Source of the DNA: Dryas octopetala
Taxonomy: Eukaryota; Streptophyta; Magnoliopsida; Rosales; Rosaceae
Direction: 5' to 3'
DNA: 64,000 nucleotides
Assembly: GCA_963921425.1 (NCBI GenBank)
Contig: OY992833.1
Span: 20,235,454-20,299,453 of the forward strand
The notes below the pieces were generated by a model. It was not told the DNA's origin, ran no database searches, and worked only from the letters and a program-made list of their open reading frames with translations. Positions 1 through 10,629 of this stretch are shown here, piece by piece (position 1 is the stretch's first letter; each line of letters begins with the position of its first letter). The translations under genes were made by a program, and so were the position numbers.

Positions 1-2407
1 GCTGGCGTCGGGGGTAGTGGAGAGCCTAACACCATATTTCCCCTTAAAGAGCATTTTAAGACTTTTTTCTCAAACTAGGAGGAAACATATATCAACTTGC
101 GTGAGGACTCATAATGGCCCATAATAAATTGATTCGAACTCCGAATGACGATCCATCAGTTACGTTAGACTCGTTTCGACCTCCTGAATTTATCGGTATT
201 TTTTAGTTTTTTCAAATTCCAACCGAACCCCTAATCTAAACTACAGAATTACCTTTCTACGCGCGCAACCCGGCCATTCTTCGTCAAACGAATGCCACAC
301 TTTTGCCATTCAACCCCTCATCCTTCATATTAATGTTTCGAAAGCACATCTATAAATGAGGACCATGACATCCTCCCCCACTTATCATTTCGATGCCTTC
401 ATCGACGTGCCTCCGTCTTTGCTCAAAACACTCTTCAGGTCTTCTTACTCTAATAGGGTTGATAACAACGAGTACTGTCCCTCTACCTCCATAGAATCAC
501 CTCTGTGACGACCTTCTCGAGCCCACTCTTGGGACTTGGCCAAAAACATGTACCGAAGCATTCACCCAAACTTAATTTCTCATTTTCCTAAACTCAATGT
601 TGATTTGATTCCACTACTTCAATTGCCAGCTTTCCTCCTCCGAGCTTGGATGTGTCCATTCTTGTGTATGGAATTTCTTGCTTGTCTATTTGGAATGCTC
701 CTCTAAGCTTCAATGAGTTCACTCTAGGACATAGAACTTCTCTCATAGTTGTTTGATAGCTCCTCAAAGCTTGAGTAAGTCCATTCTTGGACTTGCAGCT
801 CCTTTTATCTATTATTCGACTCAACTCAAAAAGAGATGCACCCTACTGGGTGTGGTTGAAAACCAACCGCACTCCTCTGCGGCACCTCGTGCTCATTCGT
901 AGAGGAAAAGACCTATTGCATTTTTGCGCGCACTTGTTGGTTATTTTCCCATCTTAGCTCTTCTTCCTTTCTCTGCTATTCTTTGGCACTTAATTGCCTC
1001 GCTTGCTGGCACCAATCAACTCTTTGACATAACCGTCATACTACAAGACTTCGTCGTCTCACATACTAGACCCTATAGTAGAAGTCATGCACAAGTCACT
1101 GAGCTGAACAACCTCTATTGTAGTTTCACCTTCATAAATCCGTTTACCAACACTAAACTCTTGTTCCTCGATCTGTATTCATCTCACTTGTGTATTTATC
1201 TCAAGTTCTTATCCTGCACCTCTGTGTGTTCAACTCTATTACTTTCGCGGGCTCCCCCACTTAAGCTAGGAATTATTGCCCCAAATCAGTCTCTTGTTGC
1301 GCACATCCGTGCAGTCATTTCATGATGACACTCGTGGGCTCCCTCACTTTTTCTATTGATGCTCTCGACGATAGCCGTGCAGTCAAATATGGCTCAATAC
1401 AAACTTCTCTCAATGTCCATGCGGTTGTCTCGCAAGTTCTGAAAGAAGTGCGCCCTTCTGGGCGAGGTTGTCTAACTTACTACATTATACAGCTCAAGTG
1501 ATCCACCGCAAATCCCTCAAGTGAAGCACATACGGACTTTGTCCTCTTTGTTTCTTGTATTGTAACCCTCGTGGCCTCCGGATCTTATGTATAATTTGCC
1601 TTCATGGCTTTTTAACTTTTCCATTCGACCCTTATGGTCACGTATTGGCTCTTTCGCCTCTTGTTTTACTCTTTCTCACATTCTTCGCCTTTGTTGTTCT
1701 CAGGATGTTGCCTCTTGCAACCCTCATGTGGCTTTTCCACTCTTGTGTAGCTCTTTGCTCCCTTTTGTGCCTCCGCACTAAGGTGCTTTCGCTTCAACTG
1801 TTTTGTACAATGTTACCTCTTTTCTTGTCTCGATACCTCGATAAGAATGTTGGCTACCATATGGCAACTGCCGTGATTTACATGAACTCGACAATCGCAA
1901 GAGCAACACACGAATTCAGCTTACAAAGTACTTATGAACCCATGCGCTACTCTTACGGCTTATATGCTTCAATAGACCAATGCGCCACTTCGACGGCTTA
2001 CAAGAATTTATTAAAGAAAGCGCAACTTCAACTCTCAAGCTCTTGTGACTCCTCCTTGAAAAATGCACTATTTTTTCATAGCTGTCAACGCTTCCATTAA
2101 GCCTATCCCTTCATTAGGGCTTCACTCTAGCCCATTTTCTTACTAGGTGCCTCCACAATTTGTTCTTTTGCTTGCTCGGTGCCTCTGCACAAGTATTCTC
2201 AACGATAACCGTAGGGCTGTGTCTCTGTTGCTCATCCACTGGTTTTGACTTGCCCTCTATGGGCTTCTCCATGTCACACTCTTTGGCCTTCGGGTTCTCT
2301 TTCAACTTTCAATGTTGCCCCGCTCAACATCTTTGTTTGTGTGCACCATTCAAGTTAGTGTTGTCACCAATTTGGCCATTCTTGACCAATATGGCTCTGA
2401 TACCAAC
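1..2407 (-). mobile_element. Internal region of a decayed LTR retroelement (LARD-like)
   Basis: The stretch ends at 2394-2406 in the reverse complement of the plant initiator-Met tRNA primer-binding site (GCTCTGATACCAA on the plus strand), immediately followed by a TG...CA long terminal repeat. This places an element on the minus strand whose internal part runs leftwards out of the window. No gag, protease, integrase or reverse transcriptase similarity is visible in any frame; the open frames here are short and C/T-rich without motifs. That fits a large non-autonomous derivative or an old, badly broken copy. The other LTR is outside the window, so age cannot be estimated. Confidence 0.55.
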
Positions 2408-3105
2408 TGTTACGGGCTCAAATTTCACGCAGCAGCCTGTGCGCCGCTAAGATTCCTCAGAATCAAGGCCAACCTTTCCTTCTGGTGTGTTCCTTTCAAG
2501 ATTTAGACCCATTTGTTATCATCTCAAGGTTTGCCAACAAGAACTACTCATCTCAAGTCTCGCTTATAGCAACTATACGATTACTTCCTTGTGCCAAGGT
2601 TCTCAGCTAAGACACTCGCCCGTTCGATAGGTTTTTATGACGCTGACATTCCATTCTCTCATGTCGGGTCTTACTTTGTTCTCACATCTTAACCGGCATG
2701 GCGCGCACTAAGGGCTAACTCATGCCCATAGTCCTTTCCTCAAGTTGAACATTCAAGCCTGCTACTCGAGTGAGCAACTCTTGTCTGATGCCCCATATTA
2801 ACTTTCTCTTGTTAGCACGGGGTCGCCCCTTCCCGTGTGCATGCTCTTTTATATATTTTAGCTAGCTAGCCATATCTCTTAATGACCACTTTCACTTAAA
2901 CAACTACCTTTGCAGCCTCTTCATAATCCTATTTGTCTCCCTCTCTTTGTATGTACTTTTACACTCCACATGCGGGGAACCGTCTAAGTTATTTTTTCAT
3001 CCCTTGAGGTTTATAAGGTTAAGCTTAATTTGTTCATGCAGAAATCGGTTTGTATAAAACATGTAAGTTCATAGCACATCCACATATACACCATACATTC
3101 CAACA
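2408..3105 (-). repeat. Putative 5' LTR of the minus-strand element
   Basis: A 698 bp block bounded by TGTTACGGGC on the left and CATTCCAACA on the right, so it begins TGTTGG and ends AACA on the minus strand. It abuts the Met-tRNA primer-binding site at 2394-2406. The outer boundary is inferred only from the terminal dinucleotides because the partner LTR is not in the window. Confidence 0.5.
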
Positions 3106-3965
3106 TTTGATTAATTTGGTCATCCTTCCACCAATCTAGTATATATCCTTTATATATTGTATTAAATACAATTAATTTAAAAAAAATATTTAAGTTTCAA
3201 TCCAAAAGCTAAAATAGCCTAATTCAAAAAAGCCAATCTTTTCAAACAAAAAGCATCTATATATTTAAAACTTTAATGTAATTATAAAATTTTTTTTGCT
3301 TTATATTTTATTTTTTGTTTGGTTATGCTAAAACTTTAATTTTGAGTTATTAATATAGTGGTTTCTATGAGTATTTACTAACCGAAGAATAAAAAAAAAA
3401 AGATGTAAGTTGAGAATTGAGGGCCCAACTTTTATGGTTCGCCTCGGGCCTCACTACAAGAATTATGGGATATAACATCTGATCCGATGTGTCTCCTTTG
3501 GTGAGAAGTAGTGACTATTATGAATTGTAATGGGCTATAGTGACAGTGCAGCTAGTCTTGGCCTGCCAATCCCCTATATCAGGGTTCCTAAAGCCCAATC
3601 CATGCTGAAAGTATGTTCGTCTCTCACTATTAAACCCATATTCCATTATTTTTTTCACTTCAGTTGCATCTCTGACATTTTGATTTGACTTTGTCGGGTA
3701 ATCTGTTCCCTAACCATGTTCCAACCCACATGTCATTGCAACACTCAATGTATGCATAAATCAGTCCCTTACAATAAACCATACTCAATGGAGGCTTCCA
3801 AATCTAAACTCCAGCTTTACCTACAAGACTAGCTCCATTGTTGGCATACGTTTTTCATTTCTTTATATACCAACTTATACTTATTATTCAAATGATGTGA
3901 GATTATATACACGGTGCCATATAATAGGGAAAATTATAGGGAAATCCTTTACACGTTTTATAATA
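3106..3965. other. AT-rich intergenic DNA
   Basis: No gene is visible. A CACTACAAGAA sequence near 3453 resembles a CACTA-transposon end, but no partner end was found. The last nine bases are the target duplication of the next element. Confidence 0.5.
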
Positions 3966-4573
3966 GGGAAAATTATAGCAAAAAGGCTATTAATATACCT
4001 CTCTTTTTAGGCGATAATCCCGTTTTTACTATTATAAACGATTTGTTTCAATCAAGGATTTCCGTCAATTCTGTTATAATTTCCGTTATAACCCTCAGCC
4101 TTGTCACAACCCTCCTTCCTAGCCCAGTCATAACCCTCTCCCCCTCCCCCTAACCACCTTAGCCTCGTCGCACCCCTCTCCCCCAGCCCCATTGCGCCTA
4201 ATAGAGAGAGAGAGAGAGAGATATATATATATATATGTGGGGAGTCACCGATGGAGGAGGGTATAGGTCGGTGGTGGGGAGGATTTTTCATTTTAAAATT
4301 AATTAATTAGTTTTATTTGTTTATAACTATTTTAGTTTTATTTTTTGTAATTATTTATTTTTATTTTTTAAATTATTTTTTAGAGGAAAAGACACTTGTA
4401 CCCTTAAACTTGGCCGGTTATATGCAATTTTTAACAAAACTTTTGACAGAATTGATGGAATATCCTTGATTGAAGTATTTTGTTAATATTGGTACTTGAT
4501 TGAATCAAAGTGAAATCGAGACCCTCAACTAAAAAATGGGGTATAATAATAGTACTTTTGCTATACTTTTTCA
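3966..4573. mobile_element. Non-autonomous Mutator-like element (MITE)
   Basis: The 608 bp element is flanked by a perfect 9 bp direct repeat TTTATAATA (3957-3965 and 4574-4582), the target-duplication size of Mutator-like elements. The ends are inverted: left GGGAAAATTATAGCAAAAAG, right (reverse complement) TGAAAAAGTATAGCAAAAG, with patchy inverted similarity continuing for about 130 bp, including AATCAAGGAT near both arms. The middle (about 4090-4200) is C-rich and is followed by GA and TA microsatellites. No transposase is encoded. The C-rich core resembles that of the larger element at 4758-6477. Confidence 0.75.
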
Positions 4574-4757
4574 TTTATAATACATATCAATTATTTCTTT
4601 CTTTAAATAAATGCTAATCATACGAAGCCAACTTAGTACTCTCCTTCAAATATTTTAGCTAGGAATAGTCATTGTGTGTGACCTAATACATACAAACATT
4701 TTTGGTCCAACCATTTTTGTTCAATTGATTAAAGAAAAATATGAGTTAATTAACAAA

Positions 4758-6477
4758 GGGTTAATTACATATATATACCTTAACTATATATCACTTATCA
4801 GTTGGGTACCTATGGTTTAAAAACTTTCATTAGAGTACATCAACTTATGTTTTTTGTCAATTGAATACCTCCGTTAGTCTGACCGTTAAATGCCTACGTG
4901 GCGCTGACGTGGCACACGCGGACCCCACCATTAAATATTAATTTAGCATTTAAAAATAGCCACTAAACCAAAATTAATTAAAAAATAAAAAAAACCATTA
5001 AAATTATATAAAATTGGAAAAAAAAAAACCAACCCCCACCTAGCACCCTCCCTCCCCTTCCTCCCCCACCCTTTCCCCACCCAGGCCATCGCCCCTCCCC
5101 CCCAAACCCAAGCCACCCTCCACCTCTCCCGCCCTTCCCCCGCAAACCCAGGCCACCCCCTCCACCTCCCTCACCCCTCCCCCCAAACCCAACCCCCCTG
5201 GCCCGTCGCACCCCCCTCCCCCAAACCCAGTCGCACCCCCTCCACCTTCCCCGCCCCTCCCCCCCAAACCCAGGCCACCCCCTCCACCTCCCTCGCCCCT
5301 CCCCCCCAAACCCAGTTGCACCCACCTCCCCCTCCATTTCGTGGTCCAACAATACATTGCTTGACTTCATGTCTCTGTGTATAATGTGAGGGATGCAATT
5401 GTGGTGGAGGAAACAGAGTCCTTTTGCTGCACCTCTTGCAATCTTTTTCCTTTCCTCCCATGTTAATTAGAATCCGTCTGTCACGTGTCTTGGTTCTCCC
5501 ATGAAGCATTTCTTCAAGGCTTCCATACTCCATGTATTCGTACACCAGGAGCCTCTCTTCACCAATTTTGCAATAACCCAATAGGGGCACAAGATTTCGA
5601 TGCTTAATCTTCCCCAGAGTTTCCATCTCTGCCATGAATTCACGGTCGCCTTGGCAGCTTAACCTTATAAGTTTCTTGATTGCAACACTGGAGCCATCTT
5701 TCAACGTTGCCTTGAACACTTCTCCAAAACCTCCACACCCTATAAGACTATCTGCTGAGAAGCCATTGGTTGCTTCAATGAGTTGGGAGAATTTGAGCTT
5801 CCTTAGCTGTCTTTGGAAAGTTGCAACATTAATTACAACTAGGTTTGGGGGGGAGGGGCGAGGGAGGTGGAGGGGGTGGCCTGGGTTTGGGGGGGAAGGG
5901 CGGGGGAGGTGGGGGGGTGGCCTGGGTTTGGGGGGGAGGGGCGGGGAAGATGGAGGGGGTGCGATTGGGTTTGGGGGAGGGGGGTGCGACGGGCCAGGGG
6001 GAAGAGAGGTTGGGGTTAGGTGGGAGGGGGGTGCGACGGGCCAGGGGGGTTGGGTTTGAGGGGGAGGGGCGAGGGAGGTGGAGGGGGTGGCCTGGGTTTG
6101 CGGGGGAGGTGGGGGGTGGCTTGGGTTTGGGGCGGAGGGGCGGTGGCCTGGGTGGGGAAAGGGTGGGGGAGGAAGGGGAGGGAGGGTGCTAGGTGGGGGT
6201 TGGTTTTTTTTTTTTTTTTTCAATTTTATATAATTTTAAAGGTTTTTTTTTATTTTATTAATTTTGGTTTAGTGGGTATTTTTAAATGCTAAATTAATAT
6301 TTAATGGTAGGGTCCGCGTATGTCACGTCAGCGCCACGTAGGCATTTAACGGTCAGACTAACGGAGGTATTCAATTGACAAAAAACATAAGTTGATATAC
6401 CCTAATGAAAGTTTTTAAACCAGAGATACCCAACTGATAAGTGATGTATAGTTGAGGTATATATATGTAATTAACCT
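4758..6477. mobile_element. Pack-MULE with long inverted arms and a captured BRL2 fragment
   Basis: The 1,720 bp element is bounded by a perfect 9 bp target duplication ATTAACAAA (4749-4757 and 6478-6486). Its ends match as GGGTTAATTACATATATATA on the left and AGGTTAATTACATATATATG on the right (reverse complement). The inverted arms are long, about 575 bp (4758-5331) and 635 bp (5841-6477): an AT-rich outer part, then a C-rich (left) or G-rich (right) core made of imperfect units of about 40 bp. Between the arms lies a 509 bp piece of a receptor-kinase gene. No transposase is present. On the minus strand an open frame of 350 codons runs from the proline-rich arm into the kinase piece, so a chimeric transcript could be read if transcribed. 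Confidence 0.85.
5332..5840 (-). pseudogene. Captured fragment of BRL2/VH1 receptor kinase
   Basis: Translation on the minus strand gives the start of a leucine-rich-repeat receptor kinase domain of the BRI1-LIKE 2 (VASCULAR HIGHWAY 1) type: [20 protein letters not shown], then the glycine loop [11 protein letters not shown], the lysine in [20 protein letters not shown], and after a frame change [16 protein letters not shown]. The piece therefore spans the juxtamembrane end to the catalytic loop and lacks the activation segment and C-lobe. Relative to the expected family sequence there is a 4 bp insertion in CGGATTCTAATTAACATGG near 5480 that shifts the frame. BRI1-family genes lack introns in this part, so intron content cannot tell DNA capture from RNA capture. 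It sits exactly between the Pack-MULE arms and is not a functional gene. Confidence 0.85.
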
Positions 6478-6486
6478 ATTAACAAA

Positions 6487-9285
6487 ATGTGAAAATGATT
6501 GTAATAGGAAAAACTGTCCATAGACGCAATCCCTTAATGTGATAACAAACAAAAAGAAGAAAACAACAATAAGAATGTTAAAGATCAGCCTCCTTTCTTT
6601 CTCATTTATATTTGGTTTACATATTAATTCCATGGTTGAGTGGCTGCTTAATTTATATTTAGAGTTAATTTTATTATGATATTAGCATAAAATGGTATAA
6701 TATATATAATAATGATGGTTCTTATGGACTGAATGGGTGGGCCAAAAATGAACACTGCAAGGCCTAGAGTATTGATTCTTTAACAATATATGGGTTGTAT
6801 GCAGCTGGGAGTTGTATTCTGTACTGTGGCCAATTTATGGGGTCCGTTTGTCTTAGCCAGACAAAGTCTGTATCGATCTGGGAGAGCTACTATTCATTCA
6901 ACATGAAATGATACGAACATGACGTGGTGCATGTCCTGCCCTTGTAAATGTTCGAAAGTCGAAACTCATTCACAGACCATGAGACCAGTAAGCAGAAGCT
7001 GACTGAGTGACTTTTAACTGAGTAGAGTTTTGTATGGTACATACGTGATGATTACAAAGGAGAATGGCCACGTGGTCTCTCTTCAATTCTTTTCCGTTCA
7101 CTTAGAATTTGTACCAGTGATAGAAAGCGAGCACGAACCTCGTGCATACTGGGTGCAAATGTCTAGCTTATGTTAAATTCACCTAACGGGACTCAAAATA
7201 TTCAGTTTAATTAATATTTATAGTTTTAATTAGAGTTCATCTTTTAGGACCTAGGTCATAATGTATGGGACGAATCTATAGGGGTAAATGGGGTCAATAA
7301 CACTATGAATTTATTTTTATTTTTCCGCTCTATATGTTAGAAGCTTCACCCGTGATTTTTTATTTGATCCTTAAAGTTTGAAGGGGAAGGGCGCGCAATA
7401 TATTTATAGAAATGTCTCAAAGAAGCTGTTGATTTTCTAAAAATAAAAAGAGGAGCAGTGGAGCACGTATTTTCCGAGAAGCCATTATATTTACTGACTT
7501 GCTTAAAGCAATGTCATTTTAAGTAGTCACTTAAAAACAATTAAAACATTTCAGCAAACACACCCTGCAGATCATGAGCCCCAAGTCATAGTTCAGTACT
7601 TTGCATCTTGTCCAAATTTTTCCCTTCACTTCTTAATCTTGAACCATAAGCAAATATTCTTGAATCTGTCACTAATCATATAGGTTAATTTTTATGTTAA
7701 TACCAATAAGCTCCGCAAACAAAAAAACAAAAAAATTCCTCTCTTTGTAGTGTAAAAACTCATCTACTAGAACTAGTTAATATGTATTGGCAATGACCAA
7801 TTAATTTTTTCTTTTTACTTCTCTTTCTTTTGTTGGGGGATGTGTTTGTAACTACGTGAGTGTGTGTCCTGACTGAGTACTATGTTTGGCTAAGAGTTTG
7901 GGGTGTCTCAGTTGTCTGCAACAGTTTGAAGTGACCAAAAAATTTCATTCCATGTAAAGGAAAAGGGAAAAAGCCATCATACCATTTGACATCCAGACAT
8001 TGTCGGGAACATGCAATCCATCAGATTTGGGGAAAAGCACCCAATGAAATCGACCCACTAAATACATGTATATCATTGACATGGCCAGTGGCAACCCATG
8101 GTTGATGGTACTCTCTCTCATATGCAATCAAACACATCAACGTATGTTATAGATCTCTAGCTAGCCCTTTTATTAATTTCCGATGGTTTGTTGTTTTGGA
8201 GTTTGTTTTTTGCCGATTCATTAACCTGTTGAGTGAATATAAAAAAGTTTTGTTTGGCCGGATTTGATTGCATTATCATCAAGCTATAAGGAATGTTAAC
8301 TTTGGAGAGGACCAAGCTATAAGAAATAGGTGTATTGACTATATATATATATATATATAGAGAGAGAGCTTTTAAGTGCGAATTAACATTTGTAATTTTG
8401 TACCATTGTTGAGCACTCGGGAAGAGGCATCAAGTGCTTGGTGCTGTTTTTTCATTTGTTTACAGCTAGCTGCTTCTTGCTGATTGGTGCCTGTTTAATA
8501 TTATTTTTCAAATGATTCACCTTTATAAAAGTGTACAATAACTTTTAGAGGTTTTATGTTAAGTGCCTATTTAAAATTCTAAAGTTAAATCTAACATAAA
8601 AATTAATAAATTAAATTTAAAGGTCAAATTTTTAAAATTTTACATTATTGAGAATTTGACAGCAACAAATACGAACGTACGTGCAAATGATATATATAGA
8701 AAATATGTTTTTAGGCGGGATGCAATTGCATGGGAGAGATGATTTGGAGATAAATTAATTAGATGATGAGCTCTATATATAGTGTACGTAGTTCATTATA
8801 ATTATTTTTCTCTCTCTCTCTCTCTCTGGTAATTGTGTGGAATGTTGGAAGTTGTTAGATGGCTTGTAAGTGACCTAGCTAGCTAGCTAGTTAGCTAGGT
8901 CGTCGGACATGATGAAGACCACATCTGCTGTTTCATTAATTATAATCCTTTACTAAGAGGAGTACCTACGTACGTACATTGATTTTCTTTTAATAATTAA
9001 TTAGAACATTATTATGAGTAGAATAATCCAATAGAAGATCGATAGGCCTTCAACTCAACCATTTTACTTTCTAATTAATATATATATATATATATATATT
9101 ACACCACCCGTTGTGTTGTTATTGTCAAGTTACAGTTAACCTAACAAGTACCACATGCACCATGCCACCATATATTAACAATGTTTATAGCTAGAAAACA
9201 GCAACAACAAAATAAGGGAGAGAAAAAGAAAAAAAAAAAAAAGATTCAATTCCTGGATATATATATATATATATATATATGGGAG

Positions 9286-9322
<37 letters not shown>

Positions 9323-9762
9323 TCAAGGGAAAAGGAGAAGACATCAGTCAAACTTCATAATTGAGCTATCATTTATCAAAACTGCAAACTGCTACTTAAT
9401 TAAATGTCTCTGGCCATGCCATCTTATTTAATTTCCTCTAGCAAGCAAGAACTTAATGAAAAATATGCTCAACTTAATTTCCACTTTGTTAAATACTCAT
9501 CATATATATATATATATATATATATGATCAAATAAAATAAGCTATAAAATAGAAAATTATGTTGTGGGAATTCGTAGTTCAATGGGATAACATCTGATCA
9601 TTAATACAATATTTAACTTAAGCATGTAATCTTACATTAATAGTAATGAAGCATCTCCTAGTTAAACACCTAGCTAGCTGTGTGACTCTTCATAATAAGT
9701 TGTTGATCGATGATCAAAATTAAGCAGTTAACATACCTTGTTAATTAGCGAAAGCTTGCTAG
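6487..9762. other. AT-rich intergenic DNA
   Basis: No open frame here shows a recognisable family. Several microsatellites occur: TA runs near 8340, 9080, 9260 and 9500, TC runs near 8810 and 9285, and an AGCT-rich palindromic run near 8875-8900. The right part is downstream of the zinc-finger gene. Confidence 0.5.
9258..9321. repeat. Compound (TA)n and (TC)n microsatellite
   Basis: About twelve TA units are followed after a short spacer by about eighteen TC units. Confidence 0.9.
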
Positions 9763-10629
9763 CTAGGCAGGAGTATATGATCCTAATCGAAGTTCCAAAT
9801 CTAAGTCCTCCTTTGAGTCACCAAGCACTCCGATCTCCAAGTCCAACCTAACATTAATCTCAGCTGCTGCCTTGTTCAAATTAGTCATATTGCACCCATG
9901 CTGATGAAGATGATCTTCTTGTGATCTGAAACCATCACATTGATCTCCAACTCCAACCCCAACGCCACACAAAGATTGTGCATTGATCTTCATTTTATTG
10001 TTTAAATCCCATTTAGGTTTGAGGTTTAAAGGAAAGGGAGGAGGATCAAAAAGGGCATTACCATCCACATTAACCCATTTTTGATCACTATGGCAAGCTT
10101 TAGATGGTACTGAAAATATTCTAGGAGGAGGAGGTTGTGGTGGTGATATCAAAGACGGTAGTGAGCTAGGAAAGGGTGATGTTGATGATGATGGTGGTGG
10201 TGGTGGTGGGAAATTAGGGTTAGGGTTAGGTTTAAGGTTGAGATTAAGAATAGTAGTAGTAGTAGTAGCAGTAGTGTACTGACCATGGTCGTGAGAATCT
10301 ACTAGTGTTGGGCTTGGGGGTGAGTAGTGTGATCTGAGCCTGGCTCGGTCTTTCCTGTGAACATTCATATGGCCGCCCAGAGCTTGAGCAGATCTGAATT
10401 CCCTTTTGCAGAAGCTGCATGTGTAACACCTTGGAGGCCATGAAAACCCATCATTCATGTAACCATCTTGATCTTCATACCTTTGTTGGTTGATACACTT
10501 CTTCCATGAATCTTTAATCTGGATTTTGTCGTTGTTGGAATCTCCAATATTATTAATGATGGCCCTAGTGACATTAATACCATGGTCTTGTTTCAAGCTG
10601 TTCCTCTCCATGTGTATACTTTGATTCAT
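9763..10629 (-). CDS. SUPERMAN-like C2H2 zinc-finger transcriptional repressor
   Basis: A 288-residue, single-exon protein. It has one plant-type C2H2 finger at about residues 71-91 (C71, C74, H87, H91) with the QALGGH signature, within [21 protein letters not shown] basic RKDRARLR stretch follows at 92-99 and may aid DNA binding or nuclear import. The C-terminus holds an EAR repression motif DLDLELRLG (about 275-283), and a weaker LDLEIG lies about 20 residues before. The middle is rich in Pro, Ser, Thr and Asn with short homopolymers. This arrangement is that of the SUPERMAN/RABBIT EARS/ZFP10-11 family, nuclear repressors acting in floral-organ boundaries, organ growth and cytokinin/auxin responses. 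The length is greater than SUPERMAN itself (about 204 residues), so orthology to one named member is not claimed. The start chosen is the first ATG; a second ATG six codons on begins MERNS, like SUPERMAN's MERSNS, and may be the true start. Confidence 0.92.
   Translation of the reverse strand: MNQSIHMERNSLKQDHGINVTRAIINNIGDSNNDKIQIKDSWKKCINQQRYEDQDGYMNDGFSWPPRCYTCSFCKREFRSAQALGGHMNVHRKDRARLRSHYSPPSPTLVDSHDHGQYTTATTTTTILNLNLKPNPNPNFPPPPPPSSSTSPFPSSLPSLISPPQPPPPRIFSVPSKACHSDQKWVNVDGNALFDPPPFPLNLKPKWDLNNKMKINAQSLCGVGVGVGDQCDGFRSQEDHLHQHGCNMTNLNKAAAEINVRLDLEIGVLGDSKEDLDLELRLGSYTPA

Noticed and set aside
924-2506. Several open frames of 60-180 codons at the left edge
   Set aside because: C/T-rich composition, no motifs, and overlap with a decayed LTR element; treated as chance frames.
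3453-3480. CACTACAAGAATT, a possible CACTA transposon end
   Set aside because: No convincing partner end or target duplication. CTCTTTGTAGTG near 7741 is a poor match and its flanks differ.
5040-6292. Long glycine-rich or proline-rich frames on both strands
   Set aside because: They are translations of the C-rich/G-rich arms of the Pack-MULE, not genes.
7945-8127. 60-codon frame on the minus strand
   Set aside because: No motif, no neighbours, AT-rich context.
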